Origin: Mesocentrotus franciscanus
Lineage: Eukaryota > Echinodermata > Echinoidea > Camarodonta > Strongylocentrotidae
Length of the DNA: 64,000 bases
Assembly: GCA_037976565.1 (NCBI GenBank)
Contig: CP137670.1
Span: 18,339,744-18,403,743, forward strand
Direction: 5' to 3'
The notes beneath the pieces were generated by a model. It was not told where the DNA came from, made no database searches, and saw only the letters and a list, made by a program, of their open reading frames with translations. Numbering within the stretch: the stretch's first letter is position 1; each line of letters starts with the position of its first letter. The position numbers were made by a program, and so were the translations under genes. Positions 1 through 11,479 of the stretch are shown here, one piece after another.

Positions 1-739
1 AAAACACATCCTCACCAACAGCATTACCTTACATGACAATATGTATCACCTTTAGATTAACAACCATATGAGTAACATCAATCCTTGTGCAAAATATTAC
101 TCTTTTAATCTCAACAAAGGTACCTCGACTTAGTCGACTAGACAGTGGCAGATATCAGCTGCAATAGTTTTAACAACTGGCTATCGCTTTAATAGGAGTA
201 CTTCCATTTGTGTAACTTCAAATGTTCTTATTGTATCCGTTGAATGTATTTGCTATGCTCATCATTTACAAAATGTAGATTTCATTCATTAAAGCATAAG
301 AAAATTGATTAGACATCAAAGCTTTTAAAATCTGTGTTAATTGTATTGTGTATGTAAGCAATGAATTATTTGTCATTTAACGAGATAAAGGGGGAGGGGA
401 GGGGGTGAACGATTGGATGGGATTGTACGCGTGTGCATGGTGGTAATTATGAAATGGTGATAAAGGGCAATGAAATGATTCAACGGTGGTGTGTTTGTTT
501 GATTCGAGTATTAAAATATCCTAGCAATGCTTTTTGTTATAAGTTAGTATTTATTTATCTATTTTTGTACTTTATTTATTTCTTTATTTGTTGTGGGGAG
601 GAGGGGTTCATGAAAGAAAAAAATAATCACTTTGAAAGGGGCGGAAAGCAAAGTGTTGTGAAAGGAGTGTCGATGTGTGTTAATGAGAGAGAGAGTATAT
701 GAATGGAATAATGGCAGATAATTGTACGCAGATATGGTA
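1..739. other. AT-rich non-coding flank, no gene recognised
   Basis: Nothing here has codon structure, splice-bounded conserved peptide or RNA-gene form. The short open frames around 433-855 are low-complexity, run through in several phases and have no recognisable motif. A short purine tract lies near 390-405. Confidence 0.6.
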
Positions 740-1000
740 AGAAAATTATAGAAAAGGGGCCATATAACAGAATAGAAAAGGGGCACTTCTAAGAAAAAAA
801 CAGTAAAAGTTATCAGGAATAACAAGAGGAACTTTAAAACAGTGAAACAGGACAAATTGCATGAAGGAAAAGTGCACTTGTAATAAATATAAAAAGGATA
901 TTAACCCGATGTAAAAGGGTACTTTTAAAAATAAAACGGGCCGCACAATTAAATACTTTAAAAAATGGGCCATTAACCCCCCAATCCACCCGGAGAGCCG
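740..1000 (-). repeat. Degenerate GTGCCCC-type array (inverted orientation)
   Basis: Read on the minus strand this is a string of diverged units of about 30 nt built on 'gtgccccttt' plus a T/A-rich spacer ('gggccatataacagaataga', then 'ggggcacttctaag', and so on). The same kind of array occurs on the + strand at 36540-37110, so this is a dispersed repeat family and not a local accident. Confidence 0.55.
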
Positions 1001-1229
1001 CATTTGGTATTGATCATGCCTGGTATTAACTTTGATGATTTAAAAAAAACTTGGTTATTAACACAAATTTGTTCTCCCCCAAAAAAAAAAAAAAAAAAAA
1101 AATCGCCATTAATTTTGAACAGAAATCCTCATTTCCTGATGCATGATCAAATTGAAGTTAGCCGACACTTTCGCCTGTAAGGCAAATGAACGCTGAACAT
1201 AGCATATCAATAATGGAATGAAAAGGGAT

Positions 1230-1360
1230 AAAACTGACTCACTTTAACTAAAAATCAATTTTAAAGCTAAAATCGATTTTATTTATTTGATGAAACAGGT
1301 CCTAAAATCGAAATCAATTTTTTAAAGATCGATTTTAAGGCTTGATGAAACACCCCCTGG
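1230..1360. repeat. MITE fragment with GTTTCATCAA-type ends
   Basis: The segment has repeated 'aaaatcgatttta'-like palindromes and two minus-strand-oriented end motifs ('gatgaaacaggtcct' and 'gatgaaacaccccctgg'). This end style (CAGGG..GTTTCA) recurs in foldback elements at 14905, 60012, 60252 and 62591. Only one end type can be seen here, so it looks partial. Confidence 0.45.
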
Positions 1361-1739
1361 AGATCGTGATAACCACATGCATAGTGCATACGTACTCATT
1401 AGATTTTCCATGCGTACTAAATTACATACAACGTTTCAAAATAATAGAAGAAACATACATCTACAACCGACTGCATTGACTGCGATTTTACATTGATCAT
1501 TTTGATCTAACAGATTATAATTCCCATGCAGTAATATTTCAGGAATATATCGTTTGGTTCAAATGATAATCAGTAATAAGTCATTTTGTATTCCGTCATT
1601 TATTAATGTAAATGTTGATTATATTTGTATTTGTTTTTAATGTTTCAATTGAGATTCTAGTGTTATTCTTAAAATGGGAGGGGGAAAATTGAAAGAGAAA
1701 ACTAGAAAGAGATCGAGAGAGGGGAAAAAAAGAGAGAAA

Positions 1740-3560
1740 ATTAACACACGAACATAGAGATCCAGACAGGAACTGCTGGGGCCGGTGTTTTGCTATTGCC
1801 GGGTATAGGAGATGAGACGGAATAAAGGAGGGAAAGAGTGACAGAGCTACCGAAAGAGACTACGGTAAGGAAGTGGGGGGACACAGGAACATAATATGTT
1901 CGTGTGTAGAGATCCATATCTGATATTGTTAGAAAATGCAGGGGTGTATCGCTATTGTCAGGTTAGTCCAGATTCTGGCCTATTTAATTTTGATCTCCAC
2001 CGCACCAACGCAATGTGACCTCGCACTACTTATTGCTGCCAGCGGAAGATGGCGTGATCCTTAAATTAGGACGCCCGGCGAAAAGGTTCTTATGGCTTGG
2101 CTGGCTGGTGACTTCGGCGGCTTAATCATAATATAAAGAAACAGATTCTGGCTGGTTAGCGTATAATTTTTATATGAGCTAATTCGTTGATGACGCCATC
2201 TTTGGCGACTTTTATCAATACGTGCCTTCACGGTTGTTTCATCGCAAAGCATGCCGGGACAGATTTTTAGTCCGGCAGTAGATTTTCACCTTCGTCGCGA
2301 TCAGCTGTTCCATTGCCAACAACGGGATTTTTATCCTGTCGAATCAACATCATAATCTTGTACAGGATCCGTTATTCTGCAGTGAATTTCTTTCATTCCA
2401 GTATAACTTGTACGGTTAGAAACTAAAGTTTGTGATTATGTATTTTTATGACGATCCTTCAAAAAATAAAGCTGATAATACGAAGTAAAGTGGGCTAATG
2501 AGAGTGGGTTCCGCTGTATGAATTTATAGTCCAATATGTTCAAATGTGTGTGTGTGCAGTTTGCGTCGATGGTTTGCCTTATTAAACTGCTTAACATTCG
2601 TGTTTTAGGTTGAAGGATCGTCATAAATAATACATAATCACAGACTTTGGTTTATTACCGTACAAAGGATACTGGAATGAAAAAAAATCACTGCAGAATG
2701 ACGGATCCTGTACAAGATTATGAAGTCATGTTGATTCGACAGGATAACAATCCCGTTGTTGGCAATGGAACAGCTGATCGCGGCGAAGCTGAAAATCTAC
2801 TGCGTACTAGAATCTGTCCCGGCATGCTTTGCGATGAAACAACCGTGAAGGCACGTATTTGTAGGGAATATAATATAAAGAACCTGCCAGATTCTGGACT
2901 ATATTGTCAGGTATACTGATATGAAACTGAGTAATGTCAAAGGAGGGAAAGAATGACAGAGCTACCGAAAGAGAGAGAGAGAGGGGGCCATGAGTAAGGG
3001 AGTAAGAGGGGTGGGAGTGAAAGAGAGAGAGAGAGAGAGGAGAGCGCGCGCGCGCGCGAGAGAGAGAACACATGAACATATAAAGATCCATGATATTATT
3101 AGAAACTGCTGGGGTGTATCGCTATTGTCAGTTATAGGAGATTAGATGGAATTGAATCATGTCAAAGGAGGGAAAGAGTGACAGAGCTACCGAAAGAGAG
3201 CGCAGGAAAGAGAATACTGGAGTAAGAAGGGGCCCGAGGGGTGGGAGAGAGAGAACATAAGAACATAGAAATCCATATCTGATATTGCTAGAAACTGCTG
3301 GGATGTAACGTTATTGTGAGGTAGATAGGAGATGAGATGGATATGCCATTAGTCATCTCAAAGAAGGGAAAGAGTGACAGATCGAGTTACAGAAAATGAG
3401 AGAGAGAGGAAAGAGAGTTTAAGGAAATTAGGGAGAGAGAGAGAGAAAGAGAGAGAGAAGGAGAAAGAGAAAGAGAGAGAGAGAGAGGGGTGACAGAGTT
3501 ACAGAAAGATGGTCAGGGAGTGAGAGAAGAGATAGAGAGAGAGAGAGATGATCATGGGGA
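1740..3560. repeat. Diverged purine-rich repeat cluster, units about 160-200 bp
   Basis: A unit containing 'ggagggaaagagtgacagag' and 'gctattgtcag' recurs near 1780-1960, 2935-3130, 3150-3320 and 3330-3490. Interspersed are (GA)n runs (3010-3060, 3430-3490) and a (CG)n tract near 3043-3058. Copies differ by indels. The foldback at 1960-2920 interrupts the cluster. Confidence 0.6.
1960..2920. repeat. Foldback element with about 245-bp arms
   Basis: The left arm 2217-2462 is the imperfect reverse complement of the right arm 2610-2860 (for example 'cacggttgtttcatcgcaaa' against its complement near 2835). The spacer is about 147 bp, with a short (GT)n. Outside the arms a short motif 'ccagattctgg' appears at both edges (about 1968 and 2888), next to the 'attgtcag' sequence of the surrounding repeat, which suggests insertion into that repeat. 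The 90-aa frame at 2647-2919 is a by-product of one arm. Confidence 0.7.
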
Positions 3561-4349
3561 TAAATGGAGTAGGCCAAAGTCAGAAAAGAGTAGTCGGCTT
3601 GCACTACATTATAGTAATAATGACTGCTATGGGAGGCATAGTTGTTTTTATTGCTCAAGGGGAGGTTACAAAAAACAACTATGCCTCGAATATTAAAGCA
3701 GTCATTATAACTTTCATATACTGAAAACAGGGTCATAGAATACAATTTTGTGCGACTTACTGGTCAATCATGCATGGTAATCAAGTTTGTTTACGCTATC
3801 GAAGCCTGTACTGTTGATAAACTTGCAGTCTCAGCTCCCTGCTTTTATAGTTGGCCATTGAGATTGCACGCATATATCCTATGCAGTTTACATGCATTGC
3901 GCGATCATGCCAAATTGGTCAAACTAATAAATTAAAAATCAAGATTCAAACCTTCATTGCTTGTGATCCTGAAGGTGATACTCAAAAAATGAGGTGTCAT
4001 ATGAAAGAGCAGGTTTATCTCTATATTTCCAAAGGGGCGTCATCTCGTCATTACATGTAGATCTAGGCCTAGCTACAATCGAGATCGGCGGTCGTCTGCG
4101 CTGTACTGTGTTTGTAGCAACCAAATTAATCGCACAATGAAAAACTAAGTAAACCAATAGGGATCGCAGGAGGATGAGGATGAGGGTACAATTTTTTAAC
4201 TATTCCCTGTGGGCTATTGCTATTCCCTGTGAGTGGGTGTGAGTGGGGCATGGCTTGAAATCACGACTCCAATTTCGACCAATCAGATGGCTAGATTTCT
4301 AAAGTGAGGTATATAACACAAACTATATAAGCACACCTTAATAATTGTT

Positions 4350-4582
4350 TGAAAGATTTTATCATAATACGCAATATTTCAGAGGTGCGCATGCTCATTT
4401 GTGAAATAGTGGCAACTAACTAAAAAACTATAATTAGGAGATGAAGATGGGGATGGAGATATCCGAGATAGTAAAATGAGACAGGCCACCTAGCTGTTTC
4501 TCCTCATGAAAAAGAATAACAATAATGATAATAATAATATAACAGGAAGAGAAACTAGGATCCAATTTTAGTTGGTTTTAGC
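4350..4582 (+). repeat. Direct-repeat unit A, the empty-site paralogue of the Helitron insertion
   Basis: This segment runs from 'gattttatcataatacgc' to 'agttggttttagc'. It is matched by a second unit that begins at 4767, is interrupted at 4940, and resumes at 14107-14158. Unit A therefore shows the sequence before the 9.2-kb block inserted. Between the units, 4583-4766 is C-rich and A-rich filler with no recognisable content. Confidence 0.8.
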
Positions 4583-4766
4583 AGGCACGGATCCACGCAG
4601 GCCCCCCCCCCTCCCCTAGCCCCAAAAACAGGTTTAAAAAAAGTTATGGTAACGAAAAAAATTACCTTTTTTTTCGTCCCCCCCCAAAAAAAGTGTTTCT
4701 TAATTCTCCCCCACCCCAGCTTATTCACCGACTGGTTGATTAGCCGCTACATATTTTCTCACGAAT

Positions 4767-4940
4767 TGAAAGATTTTATCATAATACGCAATATTTCAGA
4801 GGTGCGCATGCTCATTTGTGAAATAGTGGCAACTAACTAAAAAAAAAAATTAAATTAGGAGATGAAGATGGAGATGGAGATAGGCGGCCACCTTTTTCCG
4901 GACCTATTTCTCCTCATGAAAAACATAACAATAATGATAA
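4767..4940 (+). repeat. Direct-repeat unit B, left part
   Basis: The unit carries the same 'gcgcatgctcatttgtgaaa' and 'tctcctcatgaaaaa' blocks as unit A, with an expanded A-run. It stops at 'aataatgataa' (4940) where the inserted block starts; the rest of the unit is at 14107-14158. Confidence 0.8.
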
Positions 4941-4972
4941 CTAGACATGTAATACTTGTTTTTAACAAGTAT
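4941..4972 (-). other. Helitron 3' terminus: hairpin plus CTAG
   Basis: On the + strand CTAG (4941-4944) is followed by a spacer and the inverted pair ATACTTGTT (4952-4960) / AACAAGTAT (4964-4972). A second, near-identical terminus lies at 6735 (CTAGATATGT, then the hairpin), again next to an A on the + strand (T on the minus strand). Confidence 0.7.
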
Positions 4973-6562
4973 AGGTGGGCTGTTCCAAGTGCATACCATA
5001 CATGGTTAGTGAGATAGTGATCGGTGAAATGTTTGACCTTTGACCCTAATTTACATACTAAGTAGTTAAGATACCATTTGCATGATTTGACCTTAATTTT
5101 TGAAATAATCCTCTTATTCAGGTCTATAAGTGTGCCAAATTTCATGTCTATAAAAAACATTGTTTTAGAGAAACCATGTACAGTATATTTGACCTTTAAC
5201 CTTAAAATCTAAATAACATAATGAAATATGCATATTCTCGATTTTGTGTTTTTATATGAAATATTTTTTCTTACCTATCAACATGCAACGTTTCAAGTCA
5301 ATTGCGACCAATATACCAAAATAATCCACATAGACATTACACGTGAACGGAAAATGGAATTCTCAAATTCCACTTTGCAAGTGAAATATGAGCATGATCC
5401 CGGCATCTGATCGAAAAATAAAGGGCATATTAGTGATAGTTTATTGCCTCAGCTACAACATACTCGAAGCTCAGCGAAAACAAAAGTAAAACGACCGAGA
5501 TATTGCTCGCAAAAGATGGGAATGTAGAATCCAGTTTTGACAAAAAGTCATGTCCCATAGAGAATACACGCAAAATGTGAAAAATTGACATACCTCCTTT
5601 AATCGTAAAAATACGCCATGATGCCTTTGTCAAAATGAAAATTCGTGACAACTACATATGTAGAGAATTGTCTCAGCTAGAATATATCAAAAATTGAGAG
5701 AAAAATAATCAATATTTTCAGAGATACACTCATTTTTCAATTAATATGCTGACGTCATAATATGCAAATTCGTATTTTGAGTTCCAAGGCCATTATGATG
5801 ACGTCATGATGTAATTAATGGTCAAATGAGACATGAAATCATATCTCCGACTCATAATCTATCCAAATATGAAAAAAATTGGGAGTTTCTATCCATTCTC
5901 TAGAGTTACAATGAATTTTGTATAGGCATGTTTTTGCCAATATATGCTATGTATTACAAGAGCTCGCGCGCACGGACATGTTTCATGAACGGACGCTCAT
6001 CGCGTTATTACTGGTCAGAAGAAGGTGAACAAGGTATCAAAATGCTTGGAAAAATGTGCCAAATATGATGACAGAGAAAATTTGGCGATTCTATGTTGCT
6101 CGATGCCAGTACGCGCGAAAACGCGTGTGCGCGTGTGCGCGTTTTTTTTGCGAAATGCTTAAGATTTTTTAATTTTTGCGCGCGCGCTCACGCGCGGACT
6201 TACGCATGCGCGCCCGTTTTTTGACCGGAAATTGACCGGACAGATATTGACCTTGATCATGATAAATATGAATGAGAAATGACTTTTCGTTATGAAGATA
6301 TGATCATGAGTAGATTTTCAGAAAATTTTACAAAATGGCGCCTAGATGACGTCATCAGTCAAGGTTAAGGTTGAAAACGTTATTTTGATTTTTCCATATG
6401 CCTATACATATGTGTGCCAAATTTCAAGGCATTTGATTGAGCTATTTTCAAATTATCTTGCTAACAAAAAAGTGGGTGGACATAAGAAAAATAAATAAAG
6501 AATAATAAATAAAGGCAATTCTAACAAAAACATAAGGTGGTCTGTATTATATACAGCCCACC
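4941..6562 (-). repeat. Helitron-family unit A (about 1.6 kb)
   Basis: This is the most complete unit, running from the 3' hairpin end at 4941 to the palindrome 'acagcccacct' ending about 6562; an extra partial 5' end follows at 6563-6652. It holds TGACGTCA at 5750, 5799 and 6347, the octamer ATGCAAAT at 5762-5769 and an alternating CG/CA tract at 6110-6215. The short frames within (5228-5410, 5430-5651) recur in the other units because the DNA recurs; they are not genes. Confidence 0.7.
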
Positions 6563-6733
6563 TAATAAATAAAGAATAATAAATAAATGAATAATAAAGG
6601 CAATTATAACGAAAACATAAGGTGGTCTGTATTATATACAGCCCACCTAATAATCGAGATATTGGTCAAACAAGACTGGAATGTAGAATGAAGATTTCAG
6701 AAAAAGTCACCTCCCATAGAGAATACACGTAAA

Positions 6734-8080
6734 ACTAGATATGTAATACTTGTTAATAACAAGTATAGGTGGGCTGTTCCAAGTGCATGCCACACATGTT
6801 TAGTGACATACTAAGTAGTTAATATAACATTGGCATGATTTGACCTTATTTTTGAGATAATCCTCTTATTCAGGTCTATTAGTGTGCCAAATTTCTAGTC
6901 TATACGATGCATGGTTTTAGAGAAACCATGTACAGTATATTTGACCTTTGACCCTCAAATCTAAATATCAAAATTAAATATGCATGTTGTAGATTCTGTT
7001 TTTTATAAGAAATCATATCTCCGACTCATACTCTATCCAACTATGAATAAAAAATTAATACACGACAAGGACTCAGATTTCCCGTAAGGTTGTACTCAAA
7101 CGATTGACATATTTCTCCCATAGATATAACACGCAAAATTAGGCATTTTATTACATTGTTTGTGATTGTATATGATAATATGTTATAATAGTCGAAGAAG
7201 ATCATAAAATCAAATTCAAAACGACGGCAAAAAAAAAATGACCCACCAGGAATCGAACTTGGGTCGCCGGAATGGGAGGCAAGTGCTATGACCACTATAC
7301 CAAAATAATCCACATAGACATTACACGTGAACGGAAAATGGAATTCTCAAATCCCACTTTGCAAGTGAAATATGAGCATGATCCCGGCATCTGATCGAAA
7401 AAAAGGGCACACTTGTGATAGCTTATTGTCTCAGCTACAACATACTCGAAGCTCAGCGAAAACAAAACTAAAACGACGGAGATATTGCTCGCGAAAGACG
7501 GGAATGTAGAATCCAGTTTTGAAAAAAGTCATGTCCCGTAGAGAATACACGCAAAATGTGAAAAATTGACATGCCTCCTTTAATCGCAAAAATACGCCAT
7601 GATGCCTTTGTCAAAATGAAAATCGTGAAACTGCATTTGTAGAAAATTGTCTCAGCTAGAACATATCAAAATTTGGAAGAAAATCGATCAATATTTACAG
7701 AGATACAATCAATTTTCCAAAAATATGCTGACGTCATAATATGCAAATTAAAATTTTGAGTTCGGAGGCCATTATGATGACGTCATGAGTTAATTGAGGG
7801 TCAAATGAGACATGAAATCATATCTCCGACTCATAATCTATCCAAATATGAAAAAAATTGGGAGTTCCCATCCATTCTGAAGAGTTACAATGAATTTTGT
7901 GTAGGCATGTTTTTGCCCATATATGCTATGTATTACAAGAGCTCGCGCGCACGGACATGTTTCTTGAACGGACGCTCATTGCGTTATTAATGGTCAGAAA
8001 AAGGTGAACAAGGTATCAAAATGCTTGAAAAATGTGCCAAATATGATTAAAGAGAAAAATTGGCGATTTTATGTTGCAAA
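6734..8080 (-). repeat. Helitron-family unit B, rearranged
   Basis: It starts with a second CTAG-hairpin end at 6735. It then repeats unit A sequence with deletions, a tRNA-like insert (7239-7303) and two segments in which the 'cacatagacattacacgtg' block restarts (about 7309). TGACGTCA occurs at 7729. Confidence 0.6.
7239..7303 (-). tRNA. tRNA-Gly(CCC)-like relic, probably a SINE head
   Basis: The minus strand reads GGTATAGTGGTCATAG (A-box-like), a CCC-containing anticodon region flanked by a TTGCC/GGCGA stem, then GTTCGATTCC (B box). The acceptor ends do not pair and the anticodon loop is too long, so this is a tRNA-derived pseudogene and not a working tRNA. The 5' half of the same piece reappears at about 10594-10630 in another Helitron-family unit, so it has been copied along with the element. 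Confidence 0.5.
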
Positions 8081-8154
8081 ATGCAACACAATGGAAAGTC
8101 GAATGCATAACCTCCATGGGGATCCTACGAACTCCTTTTGCTCATGTTAAGCAT

Positions 8155-8300
8155 AATAAATTTTGTTTTTTATTATCAACAATAACATATATAGAGCGCC
8201 GTAATGGCAGCACAGCTAAAGCAGAGGTAATAATCTCCAAGTTTGGAAGCGCTAAGTGATTGTAATAAGCGCTATATAAAAACTGAGTATTATTATTATT
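8155..8300 (+). repeat. SINE-type tail fragment
   Basis: The stretch 'agagcgccgtaatggcagc...gaggtaataatctccaa...aagcgctatataaaaa' ends in an (ATT)n tail. It resembles the 3' part of the tRNA-derived SINE at 48711-48985. A related piece ('gagcgctgtaatgacagcc...ggtaataatag') lies at about 9928-9990. Confidence 0.45.
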
Positions 8301-10589
8301 AATATTATGTAAAAGGTTTTTGAAAAATAATAAGAGTTCTACAGTCATTATACTGATTTTATTTTTTAGATTTCACCTATGTTTTTTCCTTCCAAATCTG
8401 TAGTGACTTAAACTTCCAAGATATTATTTCGCAATACATTTAAAATGACCCCCTACTAAATTTGCGTTGTACTGGTTGCCTTAATATGTACGGTTTTTAT
8501 ATACTTTCACTACTAAAACTGTATACATTTTACTATGCTTTATTGCAAAGACGACTATAATAATCTTTCGATGATTTTCCAGAAAGTTCGTACGAACTTA
8601 TAATTCCACAGAAAAACGGATAGGGATTGTACTTCCTCATTTGGCAATGTTTATATTCGTTGTTACTAAGAATACATAACTTACGAAAATTTTCCTATAA
8701 AGGGAAATATAATATGATTAGACTAGCGTCTGGATAATAGCGATTGGCCTTTTCCTCTTATAACGGAAATATCAGCTCGACAAAGGTTAAAGAGATCCGT
8801 TTGATAAGTGTATTGAATCATCTGACGCTACTAAAATTGATTTGAAAAAGCATTTATCAAAAACAATATCGAAGCTCAAGACCTAATTTTCGTGCCATAT
8901 ACATTCATCGCACATAGGATTACAGAGTGAAAAGACAAATTGATACATGTTTCTAAGTTATGCGAAACCTTGGAACATGAAGAAGTAGTACTAACACAGG
9001 CACTGCAACAAACAGACCAATATTTGATTAATAAAATTCTCGTTAGTAATAATTACTAATTATGTTAAGAAGGAAATAAAATACCAGGAAAGCAATGTGG
9101 AATTGCTGTAATATAATTTTCATTCACGGAAGTACAAATGTTATTATTAACATGCGTAATACAATAGCCCTATAAAAGGAGTTGGTCGATTGATATATTT
9201 ATCTTGTCATGTTGACACCTTTAAATAGGTGACACACAGGGGGCTTAATTTATGCCCACGTAAGGCTATCAGCCTATAAAATTACGCACCTACAAAATGT
9301 ATTTCAGTATGGAGTCCTAGCCTCGACGGTCCGTGGGTGTTGGAGCGTAGTCCTCTATCCCCACATGCACTGCTCTGCTGTGTATTTATTATGCAGCGCA
9401 TGAATGCTCATTCCTCCGAGCAGTACAAGTGTGTATATTTTGTCTTTTTCTTTCTTTCTTCCTTCCTTTCTCCTTTCTTGTTTGAGTAATCTACACACAT
9501 ACAGCAAATACTGCATTTTGGAGGATTTCTTTTCCTTTAAAATTCGGTTTGAATTATGATGTGCTTATATATTTTGTATCCTAAAATGCTTTGATTCCTT
9601 ATCGACATTTGATATACGACTATGCCTTACAAGTTTTTTAAACAACTTTTTAGTAATTTCCATTTCTCCTTAGGCACACTTAATTTCACACTGTTTATAT
9701 CATTGTCAATGTTTTTTTTTAATGATTGAGAAAAAGAATTAGTCGAACCAATCAAACCATTGATATTGTATTATTACAAATAACTTTTATTTTCAATGTC
9801 ATGTTGCAAATGTCATTTGATATTCATTTTATGTTAGTATTTTCGAAAGGAGTTGCTATCATTTTATCTTGGCTGTACTTCCCCATTTGGTAAAAAGGCT
9901 CAAATTTATTTTCATATCTTCTTTAACCTCGAGCGCTGTAATGACAGCCGTGCTAGAGCGGGGTAATAATAGTGGGGCGCCATTTTCATATCTGGCAAGT
10001 GTCTGGTACATTGCCATTCCTGGCAATGTGCCGGACGTTAGCAAAGTACAAGACTCCACTGTTATCATTATTTTTTAATTATTATTATGAAAATAAATGG
10101 TTATATAATAGTACCAGGAATTCTACAAAGTGGAAAACGAGTCGTGGGATTTTAATTTTTTTAAAGGTATTAACACCCATTCATTCTACTATACAAAGTG
10201 AATACAGTGACGAAGTACACTATTGTTTCATATGTAAATGTGCAATGTCATACATTTAGCGTCCTATAACGGACTTTAAAACTTGTTTGCACTATGAAAT
10301 GGCGCATCTACGTAATTTTGCCATTGACAGCATGTTTCACTGAAATACATTAGCCGCGATGTTGTGCATTCTACATTTGAAGCAAATATATATTTATGCA
10401 CTTTTTAATGTACTTCAAATGATCACATCAATAATAGTAAAATGTGAAAACAATATCGAATATCAATTTTACATTTTACATTTTGAGTCTTTCTTGTTTG
10501 GTAACGGGACCCCTGGTAGCGGTGTAATATTTAATGCAAGTGTAGCTGAAAATAGGCTATCCACCCGTCTTTTCTCTGTTTTTGTTTGG
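8301..10589. other. Interior of the Helitron block without recognised content
   Basis: The region is AT-rich, unlike the flanking family units, with no conserved peptide. It holds a second SINE-tail-like piece (about 9928-9990) and a 13-bp-stem hairpin at about 10007-10039. Possibly captured or pre-existing DNA; its origin cannot be told from the window. Confidence 0.4.
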
Positions 10590-11470
10590 TTCGGAATGGG
10601 AGGCAAGTGCTATGACCACTATACCAAAATAATCCACATAGACATTACACGTGAACGGAAAATGGAATTCTCACATCCCACTTTGCAAGTGAAATATGAG
10701 CATGATCCCGGCATCTGATCGAAAAATAAAGAGCACATATGTGATAGCTTATTGTCTCAGCTACAACATACTCGAAGCTCAGCAAAAACAAAAGTAAAAC
10801 GACCGAGATATTGCTCGCAAAAGACGGGAATGTAGAATCCAGTTTTGAAAAAAAAGTCATGTCCCATAAAGAATACACGCAAAATGTGAAAAATTGACAT
10901 GCCTCCTTTAATCGCAAAAATACGCCATGATGCCTTTGTCAAAATGAAAAATCGTGTGGCTGGATTTGTAGAAAATTGTCTCAGCTAAAACATATCAAAA
11001 TTTGGAAGAAAATCGATCAATATTTACAGAGATACAAACAATATTCCAAAAATATGCTGACGTCATAATATACAAATTGAAATTTTGAGTTCGGAGGCCA
11101 TTATGATGACGTCATAAGAGCTCGCGCGCACGGACATTTTTCTTGAACGGACGCTCATTGCGTTTTTACTAGTCATAAAAGGTGAACAAGGTATCAAAAT
11201 GCTTGGAAAAATGTACCAAATATGATAACAGAGAAAATTCGGCGATTCTATGTTGCAAAATGCCAGTACGCGCGAAAACGCGCGCGCATGCGCGTGTGCA
11301 CGTTTATTCGTAAATTGCTTAAAATGGCCTGAAACGTATCCAAAATGAATTTGAGACGATTTAGAACATTTTTTAATTTTGCGCGCGCGCTAACGCGCGG
11401 ATGTACGCATGCGCGCGCGTTTTTTTGACCTGAAAAAGGTCAATATCCGTCCGGTCAATTTCAGGTAAAA
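10590..11470 (-). repeat. Helitron-family unit C, 3' portion deleted
   Basis: It begins with the tRNA-like remnant, then the 'cacatagacattacacgtg' block, and runs parallel to unit B. About 230 bp between the TGACGTCA near 11106 and 'gagctcgcgcgcacgga' are missing. It ends in a strongly alternating purine-pyrimidine stretch (11265-11430). The 119-aa frame at 10359-10718 and the minus-strand frames at 10645-10942 are reads of this repeat. Confidence 0.6.
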
Positions 11471-11479
11471 AAACGCGCG

